Source of the DNA: Pelomonas sp. CA6
Lineage (GTDB): Bacteria > Pseudomonadota > Gammaproteobacteria > Burkholderiales > Burkholderiaceae_C
Assembly (NCBI RefSeq): GCF_022549225.1
Contig: NZ_JAKZFD010000005.1
Coordinates: 305,598 to 369,597 of the forward strand
DNA: 64,000 bases
Direction: 5' to 3'
Below are positions 25,896 through 33,916 of this stretch, piece by piece. The first letter of the stretch is position 1. Every line of letters starts with the position of its first letter. Made by a program: the position numbers and the translations under genes. The notes beneath the pieces are model-generated. The model did not search any database. It was not told the origin of the DNA and saw only the letters and a list, made by a program, of their open reading frames with translations.

Positions 25896-27914
25896 ATGGC
25901 ATACGAGCAGCTGACACGCGGAGATCTGATCCGCTTGCTCGAACAGCACGACGCAGAGCGCGCCGAGGCGGGCAAGGACGGCATCATCATGTCGTACACG
26001 GGCCGCACCGCCCCTTGGCAGATCATCCGCCAGGTCAAGCCCAAGCTCACGAAGATCAACCAGCGCCTCTCCGTGGGCGACTCGCTGGCGCAGGGGCAGA
26101 ACATCATCATGGACGGAGAAAACCTCTCGGCCATGGTGACGCTTTACAAGTACCGTGGGCAAGTCGATCTGATCCTCACCGACCCGCCGTACAACACCGG
26201 CGAAGACTTCCGCTACAACGACAAGTGGGACAAGGATCCCAACGACCCCGATTTGGGCGATCTTGTGCCGAAGGAGGATGGCTCGCGCCATTCGAAGTGG
26301 CTACGCTTCATGACACCCCGCATCTGGATGATGCGCGACATGCTGAAGCCGGGGGGCGTTATCGCCATCTGCATCGATCATCGCGAGCTGTACCGGCTGG
26401 GCATGCTCATGGACGAAGTGTTCCGAGAAGAGAACCGCATCGGCATCATCAACTGGCAAAAGGCCTACTCGCCCAAGAGCGACACGGGTGGAAAAAAAGG
26501 CGGTCTTTCGACAGCGACTGAGTACGTGTTGGTCTATGCCAAGGACCTAGAAAAGGCCAAGACTCGGCTGCTTGAGCGCACTGAAGAAATGGACGCGCGC
26601 TACCAGACGAGCATCGATGGTGATCCGAATGAGTGGAAGTCAGGCGATGCGTCCGGCCCAAATGCCGCAACACACCAGAAGATGGTCTATGGCATCCAAA
26701 GCCCGTTCAACGGCAAGATGTTCTATCCGCCCGAGGGCCGTTGCTGGGCCAACGAAAAGCGGAGCATGAAGGCTTGGCTTGAGGAATGGGGCCACGAGTA
26801 TCAGGAGAAGTGGATCGATGACGGAAATGAAGTTGTCGAGAAGGCCACCGGCAAGACCGTGAAGGTCAAGGCACTCGTGTTGAAGGGAACCAAGTTTGAG
26901 GAAGGCGTTTGTGTATCCAGTGCCGCAATCCTGGGCAAGGCGCGCGGAGCAGCACAAGCGAAGCTCGCGGCGGGCACTTGGCCTCAGCTGTATTTCGGCC
27001 AGTCTGGTGAGACCGGTCCGCAACTCAAGCGCTATCTCAAGGACGTGAAAAAGGGCAAGGTGCCCCTGACGTACTGGGCGAACGAGGACTATGACGTCCC
27101 CTTCGACATCGGTCCGCAATCGTGGGATCACGAAGAGTCCGGCCATAGCCAGACCGGCGTTACGGAGCTGGATGCTGTCGTGGGTAAGGGGCACAACTTC
27201 AAGACGGTTAAGCCACTGAAGCTCATTTCCAAGATCATCCAACTATGGTGCAAGCCTGATGGAATCGTTCTGGACCCGTTCGCCGGGTCTGGCACTACGG
27301 GCCACGCTGTACTTGAGTTGAACAAGGTAAGCGGTGCGGAGCGGCGCTTCATCCTGATCGAACAGGGCAATGACGAGAAGGGCGATCACTATGCCAAGTC
27401 GCTGACTGCCGATCGCATTCGCAGAGTGGTCAAGGGCGATTGGAAGTCCGGCAAGTGCGAACCGTTGGGTGGCGGCTTCCAGTTCATCGAACTGAAGCGC
27501 CAGCAGGTGGACGCCGCAGCGGTCAACGCCCTGCAACGGGAAGAGATGATCGACCTGCTGTTGACGAGCCACTGGGAAAAGTCGGACCGCGCTAAAACTT
27601 CCCTGACGCGCTTCCTGCCGGAAGTGGAAAGTCGTCGCTTCCTCTTTGCCACCAACAGCCGCAATGAAGGCTTCTTCTTGATCTGGGATGGCGCCGACCA
27701 CCCCTCCAATCTGAATCGCGACACGTTCAAGGCAATCGTTGAAGAGGCCAAGAAGCACGGCCTCATGGATCGCTACCACGTGTATGCCTCTGTTGCGACC
27801 TATTCCGGCCGCACTGTTGAGTTCTACAAGATACCGGACAGGGTGCTCGAACACATAGGCTTCAACACGCGCGCAGACGCATACAACAACGAGACCGAGA
27901 CCGATCAGGTATGA
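25896..27914 (+). CDS. mod: Type III restriction-modification DNA methyltransferase (Mod)
   Basis: A 672-residue site-specific adenine methyltransferase of the beta class. Catalytic motif IV DPPYN starts at D96 and the AdoMet-binding motif I DPFAGSGTTG starts at D460, the order typical of type III Mod. The long interval between them (about 100-450) holds the target-recognition domain, with KTRLLERTEEMDARYQ and the KAYSPKSDTGGKKGG region. Mod alone methylates one strand at an asymmetric 5-6 base site and also gives the Mod-Res complex its specificity. The ATG overlaps neither neighbour; its stop overlaps res by 4 bases. No simple-sequence tract suggesting phase variation is visible. Confidence 0.93.
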   Translation: MAYEQLTRGDLIRLLEQHDAERAEAGKDGIIMSYTGRTAPWQIIRQVKPKLTKINQRLSVGDSLAQGQNIIMDGENLSAMVTLYKYRGQVDLILTDPPYNTGEDFRYNDKWDKDPNDPDLGDLVPKEDGSRHSKWLRFMTPRIWMMRDMLKPGGVIAICIDHRELYRLGMLMDEVFREENRIGIINWQKAYSPKSDTGGKKGGLSTATEYVLVYAKDLEKAKTRLLERTEEMDARYQTSIDGDPNEWKSGDASGPNAATHQKMVYGIQSPFNGKMFYPPEGRCWANEKRSMKAWLEEWGHEYQEKWIDDGNEVVEKATGKTVKVKALVLKGTKFEEGVCVSSAAILGKARGAAQAKLAAGTWPQLYFGQSGETGPQLKRYLKDVKKGKVPLTYWANEDYDVPFDIGPQSWDHEESGHSQTGVTELDAVVGKGHNFKTVKPLKLISKIIQLWCKPDGIVLDPFAGSGTTGHAVLELNKVSGAERRFILIEQGNDEKGDHYAKSLTADRIRRVVKGDWKSGKCEPLGGGFQFIELKRQQVDAAAVNALQREEMIDLLLTSHWEKSDRAKTSLTRFLPEVESRRFLFATNSRNEGFFLIWDGADHPSNLNRDTFKAIVEEAKKHGLMDRYHVYASVATYSGRTVEFYKIPDRVLEHIGFNTRADAYNNETETDQV

Positions 27915-30280
27915 AAGAAATCAAGTTTCAGAACGACGCAGCGGTTCAGATCGCGCGTCGCTACGCGTTCTTCGCCAACCATGAACTACGTGGCTACACG
28001 CGCAAAGCGGCCGATCCGTTTTTTCAGGCTCTCGGTGCGCTGACCGGTGCTGGCAAGACGCCCATTCTTGCGGAGACAGTCACGTTGATCCGCAATGAGC
28101 TTCAGGGCGAGCCAATTGTCTTATGGATGTCTAAGGCCCGCTCGGTCGTCACCCAGACATACAACAACTTCAATGGCGGCAAGTACGCGCCGCTGGTTGA
28201 AGGCTTTCAGGTCTGCGCTGTCAGAGATTTGCAGCCGAAGATGCTGGAGGACGGTGGCACGCCGCTGCTGGTGATGACTACGACGGGCCTGTTCAACAAC
28301 AAAGACCAGGGAGAGGGCGACCTGCGGATCTATCGCACAGCCCAGGACAGCCAGGGTGGCAAGTCCATGTGGCAACGTCTGATCGACCGCAATGACGGCA
28401 CGGGACGGCGCCCTCTCATCATCGTGTACGACGAAGCGCACAACCTGTCTGAACAGCAGACCGAAATCTTGCGCGAACTTCAACCGGAGGTTTGGCTCCT
28501 GGCCAGCGCCACCATCAAGCTTCCCACCAAGTTTCATGACCTGGTCATCCAGCCGACGAAGAGCTGGGTTGCCAGGTGCTCAGGTGAAGCAGAGGCATTT
28601 CAGGCGCTAGGCGCAACCAAGGATGGCGTGCCTGATCCTGATTCATGGATGACCACGCTGGTAGACAGTCAGAAGGTGGTTGACGCGGAGCTGGTGAAGA
28701 AGGCCATCAACTTCGACGGCACCACCTCGCCCATGGAGACCTGCCTTGACAGGCTTATGGAACGGCGCGCAGCGATACAAAAAGAAATCTCGGACCGGGG
28801 CTTGCGCATCAAGCCCAAAGCCATCTACGTCTGCAAGACAAACATCGCAGACGACGGCTTGCCTGACGACCCGACGAAGCCATTCAACTTGCGCCAAGCG
28901 CCGCCAATTCGCATATGGCGCTACTTGGTGGAGGCCAAGGGCATCGACCCGTCCACCATCGCGATCTACTCTGATCTGAAGTTCAGCGATGCCACCAAGC
29001 CGGACGAGGTAGTTCACTTTTCCAGAGGAGACGACGACTTCGATAGGTTCCATGAGGGGAACTTCGAGCACATCATCTTCAATCTGTCGCTGCAAGAGGG
29101 GTGGGACGACCCGGAGTGCTATTTGGCCTACATCGATAAGTCCATGGGCTCATCTACGCAGGTTCAACAGGTCATCGGGCGCGTGCTGCGCCAACCGCAC
29201 GCGACGCACTACAACAGTGAGCTCTTGAACTCGGCCCACTTCTTCTTGCGTGTGGATAAGAAGAGTGTGTTCACCCAAGCTCTCGATCTGGTGAAGGCCA
29301 AACTTGACCAGGAAGGCGCTCCTATCGCCATCTCTTCGTCGTTCTCGGGAGGGACCAGTCCGGCCGCAGTGGAAGTCTTACCGCGCGATGACCTCTTGGC
29401 ACCACTTCACAGCATCTACGTGCTGAAGGAAGAGGCAAAGATTGCCGTGGACCAACTATTGAACCAGTTCACCACCTATGCCGAAGGTGGCATTGATGCA
29501 ATCGGTACAGCTGAGTCCGCCACGGCCGTAATCAGGGTCAGTGACAAGACTGGAGCAGCCGGCGAACCGGAGTGGAAGGACGGTGGGCATACCAACCCTG
29601 TTCGATTGCGTTGGCTGCTGTCTTTGGCTGTGCGGTCTTGTGCGCCACAGGCCAGCAAAATCATCGCAGCGAGTGCCCCGAAATTTGACGTACGGGTCCA
29701 GGTGCGCAGCAACGCTGAGACGGCTGTGAAGGAGTTGGCAGAGAAGATCGGCAAAGCCTACTACGAGCTTTCAGAGCTGGTTTACGAGGACACCGATCCG
29801 TTCGTGTTCGGCCCCATGCGCGTGGTGAAAGACGGAGCCGTCAAGTTCAACAACAGCTTGTATCCGCAGTACGGCAAGCTGGACACCGAGGAGGCTGCTT
29901 TTGCTCGGGGACTGGATGCTGCGGGCGTGACATGGCACCGCAACCCTGTGTCGGGAGGATGGTCGATCCCGCTGTTGACGCCTGGCGACACGGCCAACTT
30001 CTTCCCGGACTTTTTGGCCTGGAAAGGCAACAAGGTCTTCGCGATAGACACCAAGGGGAAGCATCTGCTTACCGACGCTCTGATCCGCAAGATGTTTGAC
30101 ATCGGTGACGGCGATAGGTCCCGCGTGCACGTCCGCTTCGTGGTGAAGGGGAAACAGGACACGCTCAACGGCCGAACTGTCTCCAAAGACGGCTACACAG
30201 TCTGGCGGGTGAAGAACAACCAAACCGTTCCAGTCTACAAAGACACTATGGCCAAAGCGGTGGCCGAATGCCTGAGGTGA
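27911..30280 (+). CDS. res: Type III restriction enzyme helicase-nuclease subunit (Res)
   Basis: A 789-residue superfamily-2 ATPase with a C-terminal nuclease. Walker A TGAGKT (K49), Walker B DEAH (174-177), motif III SATIK, and motif VI QVIGRVLRQP near residue 420 are all present. The nuclease site is PD (D700) with D713-T-K715, a PD-(D/E)xK arrangement. It is on the short side for type III Res (often 900-1000 residues) but the helicase and nuclease motifs are intact. With Mod it would cut unmodified DNA after meeting sites in head-to-head orientation. The ATG overlaps the mod stop by 4 bases (translational coupling), keeping Res subordinate to Mod. Confidence 0.92.
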   Translation: MKEIKFQNDAAVQIARRYAFFANHELRGYTRKAADPFFQALGALTGAGKTPILAETVTLIRNELQGEPIVLWMSKARSVVTQTYNNFNGGKYAPLVEGFQVCAVRDLQPKMLEDGGTPLLVMTTTGLFNNKDQGEGDLRIYRTAQDSQGGKSMWQRLIDRNDGTGRRPLIIVYDEAHNLSEQQTEILRELQPEVWLLASATIKLPTKFHDLVIQPTKSWVARCSGEAEAFQALGATKDGVPDPDSWMTTLVDSQKVVDAELVKKAINFDGTTSPMETCLDRLMERRAAIQKEISDRGLRIKPKAIYVCKTNIADDGLPDDPTKPFNLRQAPPIRIWRYLVEAKGIDPSTIAIYSDLKFSDATKPDEVVHFSRGDDDFDRFHEGNFEHIIFNLSLQEGWDDPECYLAYIDKSMGSSTQVQQVIGRVLRQPHATHYNSELLNSAHFFLRVDKKSVFTQALDLVKAKLDQEGAPIAISSSFSGGTSPAAVEVLPRDDLLAPLHSIYVLKEEAKIAVDQLLNQFTTYAEGGIDAIGTAESATAVIRVSDKTGAAGEPEWKDGGHTNPVRLRWLLSLAVRSCAPQASKIIAASAPKFDVRVQVRSNAETAVKELAEKIGKAYYELSELVYEDTDPFVFGPMRVVKDGAVKFNNSLYPQYGKLDTEEAAFARGLDAAGVTWHRNPVSGGWSIPLLTPGDTANFFPDFLAWKGNKVFAIDTKGKHLLTDALIRKMFDIGDGDRSRVHVRFVVKGKQDTLNGRTVSKDGYTVWRVKNNQTVPVYKDTMAKAVAECLR

Positions 30281-30341
30281 TTAGATTGGGCAGCCTCTGA
30301 CGACAGGACGGCGGCTTACCCAAAGAATTGCCGCCGTCGGC

Positions 30342-31796
30342 TTACGCCCGTCTGATGGCAAAGGGAACCACATTCGGACTGTCCAACAAAGTCTCGATGC
30401 GCTCCCCCAGCCTGTTCCACGCGTCGCGCTTTTCGGTGGCGTAGTCATGATGAAGGTAAGCGCGGCGGACACGCCCGCCAGCGAGAACGTGGTTCTGGCA
30501 ACGATCGATCACATCGAGCGACACACCCAGCTGCTGCATCATGGTCGCGCCGGTTCGGCGCAAGTCATGCGGCGTCCACTCCCCCGCACGCCCATCGGAC
30601 AGTACCAGCGAGTTGTCATGCTTGCGATGCGTCAAAGGCCCAGCTCGCTTCTTGAACTGAGTCTGTCGGTCGCCGATCTGCTTGGACACGCTCTTCACGC
30701 ATACATGTTGCGCGGGCTCTTCTCCTGCAGCCGCGCGCGCCGGGAAGCAAAACGGAGTGTCCCCTGTCAGCGCATGCAACTCCTTGAAATGCCGCAGAGC
30801 GAAGGGCGATAGGTAGACCTTCAACTCGACGCCGGTTTTGGTGTTCTCACGTGGGATCGTCCATTCACCGGCCAACAGGTTCAGGTGCTCCCATCGGCTC
30901 ATCAGCAACTCGCCAATCCGGCAGAGCGTGCCAAGGCAGATCCAGAGCGCTAGCTGTGTTTCCCGCTTTAGTGGGCGGTCCACGCTGTATTTCGTGCCGG
31001 CTGGCGCTGCGGCGTAGTTGGATTCCATGTCTGCAAGCTTGGTCCGCAGTTCGCGCAGTTCGTCGGCCGACAGCACGCGATCGCGTTCCACGTCTGGATT
31101 GCATCCATGCGGCAGCAACTTGCTCAGCTCGACCAATTTCGTCGGGTTGCCCTCGACCATGAGGGCTCGCCAGGGCTTGCGATCTTCAGCCCACGCAAAC
31201 AGTTGCACCATATCGGCGTGAATCCGAGAGGCCATGCGGTAGGTGCCACGACTGATGATCGCTCGCAGAACGCCGCGGATGTCGGCCTCCTCTATCGAAC
31301 TGACTGCCTTGTCTCCAATCAGCGGCAGCACGTCCTTCTCGAAGCTGCGCCGCAATTCGGCATTGCCGTCTGCACGCTTCACGCCATCCTGCATCCATGC
31401 ATCGAACATGGCGCGCACAGGCAGGTTCTCGGCCTCCTTCCGTGCGGCCTCGGCGATGGTCGCCACGATCTTGGCTTGAGCCTCAATCTTGGCGGCTCGC
31501 TTGGCATCGGTAGGCTTGATGCCTTCTTTCACGAGCGCGCGTGCTCGATCGCGTTCTGCGCGGATCGCCTCCAGGGTTGAGACGGGCCAAGTGCCGCAGT
31601 AGAACCACGTCACCTTGCCTTCCCACTTGAAGGCGTAGCTGAAGTGGACCGAAACGTGATCGCCGCTTCCACCACGAACGGTTCCCACCAGACCGTCGCC
31701 GTCAGCAAGCTTGTCGCCCTTCCATTCCGGCGAGATTGCTTCCAGTTCTTTGACGGTCCAGCGGCGTCCCTTGCCTTGGCGCGGATAACGGGTCAT
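30342..31796 (-). CDS. int: P4-type tyrosine integrase
   Basis: A 484-residue site-specific recombinase. An N-terminal DUF4102-like arm-binding region (WTVKELEAISPEWKGDKLADGDGL) precedes a SAM-like core-binding domain (about 125-225) and the catalytic domain with R293 (CRIGELL), H410-x-x-R413 (TPHDLRRT), H436 and the nucleophile Y447 (RRAYLHHDY). All expected residues are there, so it should be active. It reads inward from the attR end and starts 165 bases from the repeat. Two 11-bp repeats lie directly upstream of its start codon, so arm-site binding could also repress its own promoter. Confidence 0.94.
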   Translation of the reverse strand: MTRYPRQGKGRRWTVKELEAISPEWKGDKLADGDGLVGTVRGGSGDHVSVHFSYAFKWEGKVTWFYCGTWPVSTLEAIRAERDRARALVKEGIKPTDAKRAAKIEAQAKIVATIAEAARKEAENLPVRAMFDAWMQDGVKRADGNAELRRSFEKDVLPLIGDKAVSSIEEADIRGVLRAIISRGTYRMASRIHADMVQLFAWAEDRKPWRALMVEGNPTKLVELSKLLPHGCNPDVERDRVLSADELRELRTKLADMESNYAAAPAGTKYSVDRPLKRETQLALWICLGTLCRIGELLMSRWEHLNLLAGEWTIPRENTKTGVELKVYLSPFALRHFKELHALTGDTPFCFPARAAAGEEPAQHVCVKSVSKQIGDRQTQFKKRAGPLTHRKHDNSLVLSDGRAGEWTPHDLRRTGATMMQQLGVSLDVIDRCQNHVLAGGRVRRAYLHHDYATEKRDAWNRLGERIETLLDSPNVVPFAIRRA

Positions 31797-31807
31797 CTAG
31801 AGTCTCC

Positions 31808-31830
31808 AGGTCTAAACCGAGATCTAAACC
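31808..31830 (+). repeat. Tandem 11-bp repeats inside attR (candidate integrase arm sites)
   Basis: AGGTCTAAACC at 31808-31818 and AGATCTAAACC at 31820-31830, 12-base period, same orientation as the pair at 21272-21294. They lie in the int 5' leader, 11 bases from the start codon. Confidence 0.65.
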
Positions 31831-31880
31831 GGGAGGCGGCTTTCGCCGCATCTCAGTGGACCTCGTCAAACGGTTGATGA

Positions 31881-31907
31881 ATTGTAAGTCATTGATTTAA
31901 TTAACAA
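31881..31907 (-). promoter_or_regulatory. Candidate int promoter
   Basis: On the minus strand TTGTTA (31902-31907) and TACAAT (31881-31886) are separated by 15 bases in the most AT-rich stretch of the island end. The transcript would cross a small GCGGC/GCCGC hairpin (31836-31849) and the 11-bp repeats before int. The remaining 311-base gap (31797-32107) otherwise holds attR and the displaced tRNA terminator. Confidence 0.4.
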
Positions 31908-31960
31908 AACATCATCCACAGAAGTCCACGCATGTCCAGTCCAATCCGGCTCTTAATGAC

Positions 31961-32005
31961 ATGGAGTGCAAGGGGTAGCGAGTTCGAATCCCGCCACCCC
32001 GACCA
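31961..32005 (+). repeat. attR: duplicated tRNA-Pro 3' end
   Basis: 43 of 45 bases match 21149-21193, including an identical 28 bases ending in CCA. The 5' part of a tRNA is missing, so this is only a remnant. It marks the right junction of the island. Confidence 0.93.
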
Positions 32006-32020
32006 TTTATAAGAAGAGAG

Positions 32021-32055
32021 AACGGCTTGGATACGTGAGTATCCAAGCCGTTTTT
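32021..32055 (+). terminator. Original chromosomal tRNA-Pro terminator, displaced by the island
   Basis: A perfect 14-bp stem AACGGCTTGGATAC/GTATCCAAGCCGTT (32021-32034 with 32039-32052), GTGA loop, then TTT. It lies 15 bases after attR, the same position the island terminator has after attL, so it most likely ended tRNA-Pro before insertion. Confidence 0.88.
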
Positions 32056-32108
32056 CTTTGTGCCATCTCCGGACGCATTACCGGGCGGCGTGGCGGACAG
32101 GCCCGCCC

Positions 32109-33236
32109 TCAGTCCCGTGCGCCCTGTGTCCGTGCAGGGTCGCTGTGCGGTGCCGGCTGCGGCGGGCGCTCGCCGAAGGCCTCGTGCAGCGGCGTCAGCC
32201 GGCCGCTGTGGCTGGCGTCGTAGCCCGGCAGGGTGTTCAGCAGCGCGCGCAGCGCCGGGTCGCGCAGCGCGGCCAGCACGGTCTGCATCTGCGCGCTGCG
32301 CCCCAGTTCGCCACGGCACAGCAGGAAGTAGCGCTCGCTGGCGATGGGGACGAAGTCCAGCTTGAACTGGCGCGCCGGCGGTTCCAGGCCGAAACCCACG
32401 TCGGCCATGCCGCTGGCCACATAGGCGGCGACCGCGGCATGCGTGTACTCGCCCTGCTCGAAGCCGACGATGCGCTCCGGCGCCACGCCCTGCTGCTTCA
32501 ACAGTCCTTCCAGCAACAGGCGCGTGCCCGAGCCCACCTGGCGGTTGATGAAGCGCACCTGCGGTCGTGCCAGGTCGGCCAGCGCGAACAGCTCCTTGGG
32601 GTTGCCGGCGCGCACCATCAGGCCCTGGCGCCGTGTCGCGATGTCGATGACCTGGAGGTCCAGCGACTCATCCAGCCAGCGCGCGTAGTGCTCCAGCGCA
32701 TGGGTCTGCATGCTGCCCAACGGGATGTGCAGGCCCGCCGCGTCGCAGTCGCCCTCATGCAGCGCCGCCAGTGCCGCGGCGCTGCTGGCGTAGCCGAACT
32801 CCAGGCGCAGTCCGTCCTGCTGCAACCGCTCGATCAGGCGCTCGATCGCAAAGCCATGGCTGGCCTGGATGCGCAGTGCCGGCGCGCTGGCGCTGAGCGT
32901 GCGCTGCAGCTCGCCCGCCAGCTCGGAGGCCAGCGAGTCCAGCACCGGCTTGAGCCGCGCCTGGATGCGCCGGTCGGCCCAGGCGATCTTTTCGCCCAGC
33001 TCGGTCAGCGTGGAGCCCTTGCCGCGCGCCATGTGCAGCAACTGGCTCTGGAAACACTGCTCGCCCTGGCGGACCAGGTCCCAGGCATGGCGGTAGGACA
33101 GCCCCAGGGCCTTGGCCGCCAGCAGCAGGCTGCCGCGCTCGTGCACCTGCACCAGCAGCTCGATCAGCCTTGCGGGCAGGGCAGGGCCGTCGGGGTCCTG
33201 GATGGTCCAATGGGGGCGGATCGAAACCTGTTTCAT
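32109..33236 (-). CDS. ModE-type HTH regulator with periplasmic-binding-like domain (fdsR position)
   Basis: A 375-residue regulator. The N-terminal ModE/LysR-like winged HTH is at about residues 20-85 (LIELLVQVHERGSLLLAAKALGLSYRHAWDLV, GSTLTELGEKI). The C-terminal 250 residues form a periplasmic-binding-protein-like ligand domain (LRIQASHGFAIERLIERL, VRFINRQVGSGTRLLLEGLL, AYVASGMADVGFGLEPPA). It lacks the TOBE domains of true ModE. It is divergent from fdsG, the position of the fds operon regulator in relatives, so control of formate dehydrogenase by formate or molybdate is likely. The ligand is unproven. Confidence 0.85.
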   Translation of the reverse strand: MKQVSIRPHWTIQDPDGPALPARLIELLVQVHERGSLLLAAKALGLSYRHAWDLVRQGEQCFQSQLLHMARGKGSTLTELGEKIAWADRRIQARLKPVLDSLASELAGELQRTLSASAPALRIQASHGFAIERLIERLQQDGLRLEFGYASSAAALAALHEGDCDAAGLHIPLGSMQTHALEHYARWLDESLDLQVIDIATRRQGLMVRAGNPKELFALADLARPQVRFINRQVGSGTRLLLEGLLKQQGVAPERIVGFEQGEYTHAAVAAYVASGMADVGFGLEPPARQFKLDFVPIASERYFLLCRGELGRSAQMQTVLAALRDPALRALLNTLPGYDASHSGRLTPLHEAFGERPPQPAPHSDPARTQGARD

Positions 33237-33295
33237 GGCCGAGGGGTTCAGGGTTCCTGCTTATGAGCTGCGCTTCCGATGCATAGGCGTGTGCA

Positions 33296-33308
33296 GCGCA
33301 TATTGCGC
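33296..33308. promoter_or_regulatory. Candidate operator palindrome upstream of fdsG
   Basis: GCGCA-TAT-TGCGC, a perfect 5+3+5 palindrome in the 194-base divergent gap, 60 bases from the regulator start and 122 from fdsG. Its symmetry suits a dimeric regulator; binding is not shown. Confidence 0.35.
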
Positions 33309-33430
33309 GCCGGACCCGCTGCCGCGACCATTGTCATGCGAGGCCGGTCTTCGGAGTGGATTTGTCCGCCGGGTCCGAGCCTCGCCCTCATCTTTGTCCC
33401 CAGTCCACGGCCTTCGCGGCCGCAGCATCC

Positions 33431-33916
33431 ATGCCCGCCACCGCCAGCCCCGCCAGTCTCGAGCTCCCTCCCGGCCGCCTCGAGGCACTGATCGAGACCC
33501 ATCGCCACCAGCCCGGCGCCCTGCTGCCTTTGCTGCACGCGATCCAGGACGAGCTCGGCCACATCCCCGACGCCGCCGTGGCGCCGATCGCCGAGGCGCT
33601 GCAGCTGTCGCGCGCCGAGGTGCACGGCGTGATCACCTACTACCACTTCTTCCGCCGCGAGCCGGCCGGCCGCCATGTGCTGCAGGTCTGCCGCGCCGAG
33701 TCCTGCCAGGCCTGCGGCGCCGAGGCCTTGCTGGCGCAGGCCGGTCGCGCGCTGGAGTGCGGCGTGGGCCAGACCCGCGCCGATGGGGCGGTGACGCTGG
33801 AGCCGGTGTATTGCCTGGGGCTGTGCAGCCTGTCGCCGGCATTGATGCTGGACGGCCGTCTGCACGCACGCGTGACCCCGGAACGGCTGGACGGCCTGCT
33901 GGAGGCGCTGCGATGA
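33431..33916 (+). CDS. fdsG: NAD-dependent formate dehydrogenase gamma subunit (NuoE-like)
   Basis: A 161-residue thioredoxin-fold [2Fe-2S] protein homologous to NuoE. It passes electrons within the soluble NAD-linked formate dehydrogenase. The cluster cysteines are in VCRAESCQACG and VYCLGLCSLSP, i.e. the Cys-x4-Cys...Cys-x3-Cys arrangement. ALLPLLHAIQDELGHIP and VHGVITYYHFF are conserved N-terminal blocks. I use the ATG at 33431 because homologues begin close to this point. The stop overlaps the fdsB start by 4 bases (ATGA). Confidence 0.93.
   Translation: MPATASPASLELPPGRLEALIETHRHQPGALLPLLHAIQDELGHIPDAAVAPIAEALQLSRAEVHGVITYYHFFRREPAGRHVLQVCRAESCQACGAEALLAQAGRALECGVGQTRADGAVTLEPVYCLGLCSLSPALMLDGRLHARVTPERLDGLLEALR

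Larger units (their letters stand above)
21149..32005. mobile_element. 10.8-kb integrative island in tRNA-Pro carrying a type III restriction-modification system
   Basis: The element runs between a 45-bp direct repeat of the tRNA 3' end (repeat-to-repeat distance 10,812 bp). Its DNA is visibly less GC-rich than both flanks. A P4-type tyrosine integrase sits at the right end, reading inward. A leftward module (hypothetical-alpA-rep-like-zinc/glycine-zipper-DUF932) and a rightward mod-res cargo fill the interior. No structural phage genes or conjugation genes are present, so it would depend on a helper to spread, like a phage satellite or integrative plasmid. Gene content is seen; mobility is inferred. 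Confidence 0.9.

Noticed and set aside
21149..32005. Complete prophage or conjugative element
   Set aside because: No capsid, portal, terminase, tail, lysis, relaxase-coupling or type IV secretion genes are present; the element is too short.
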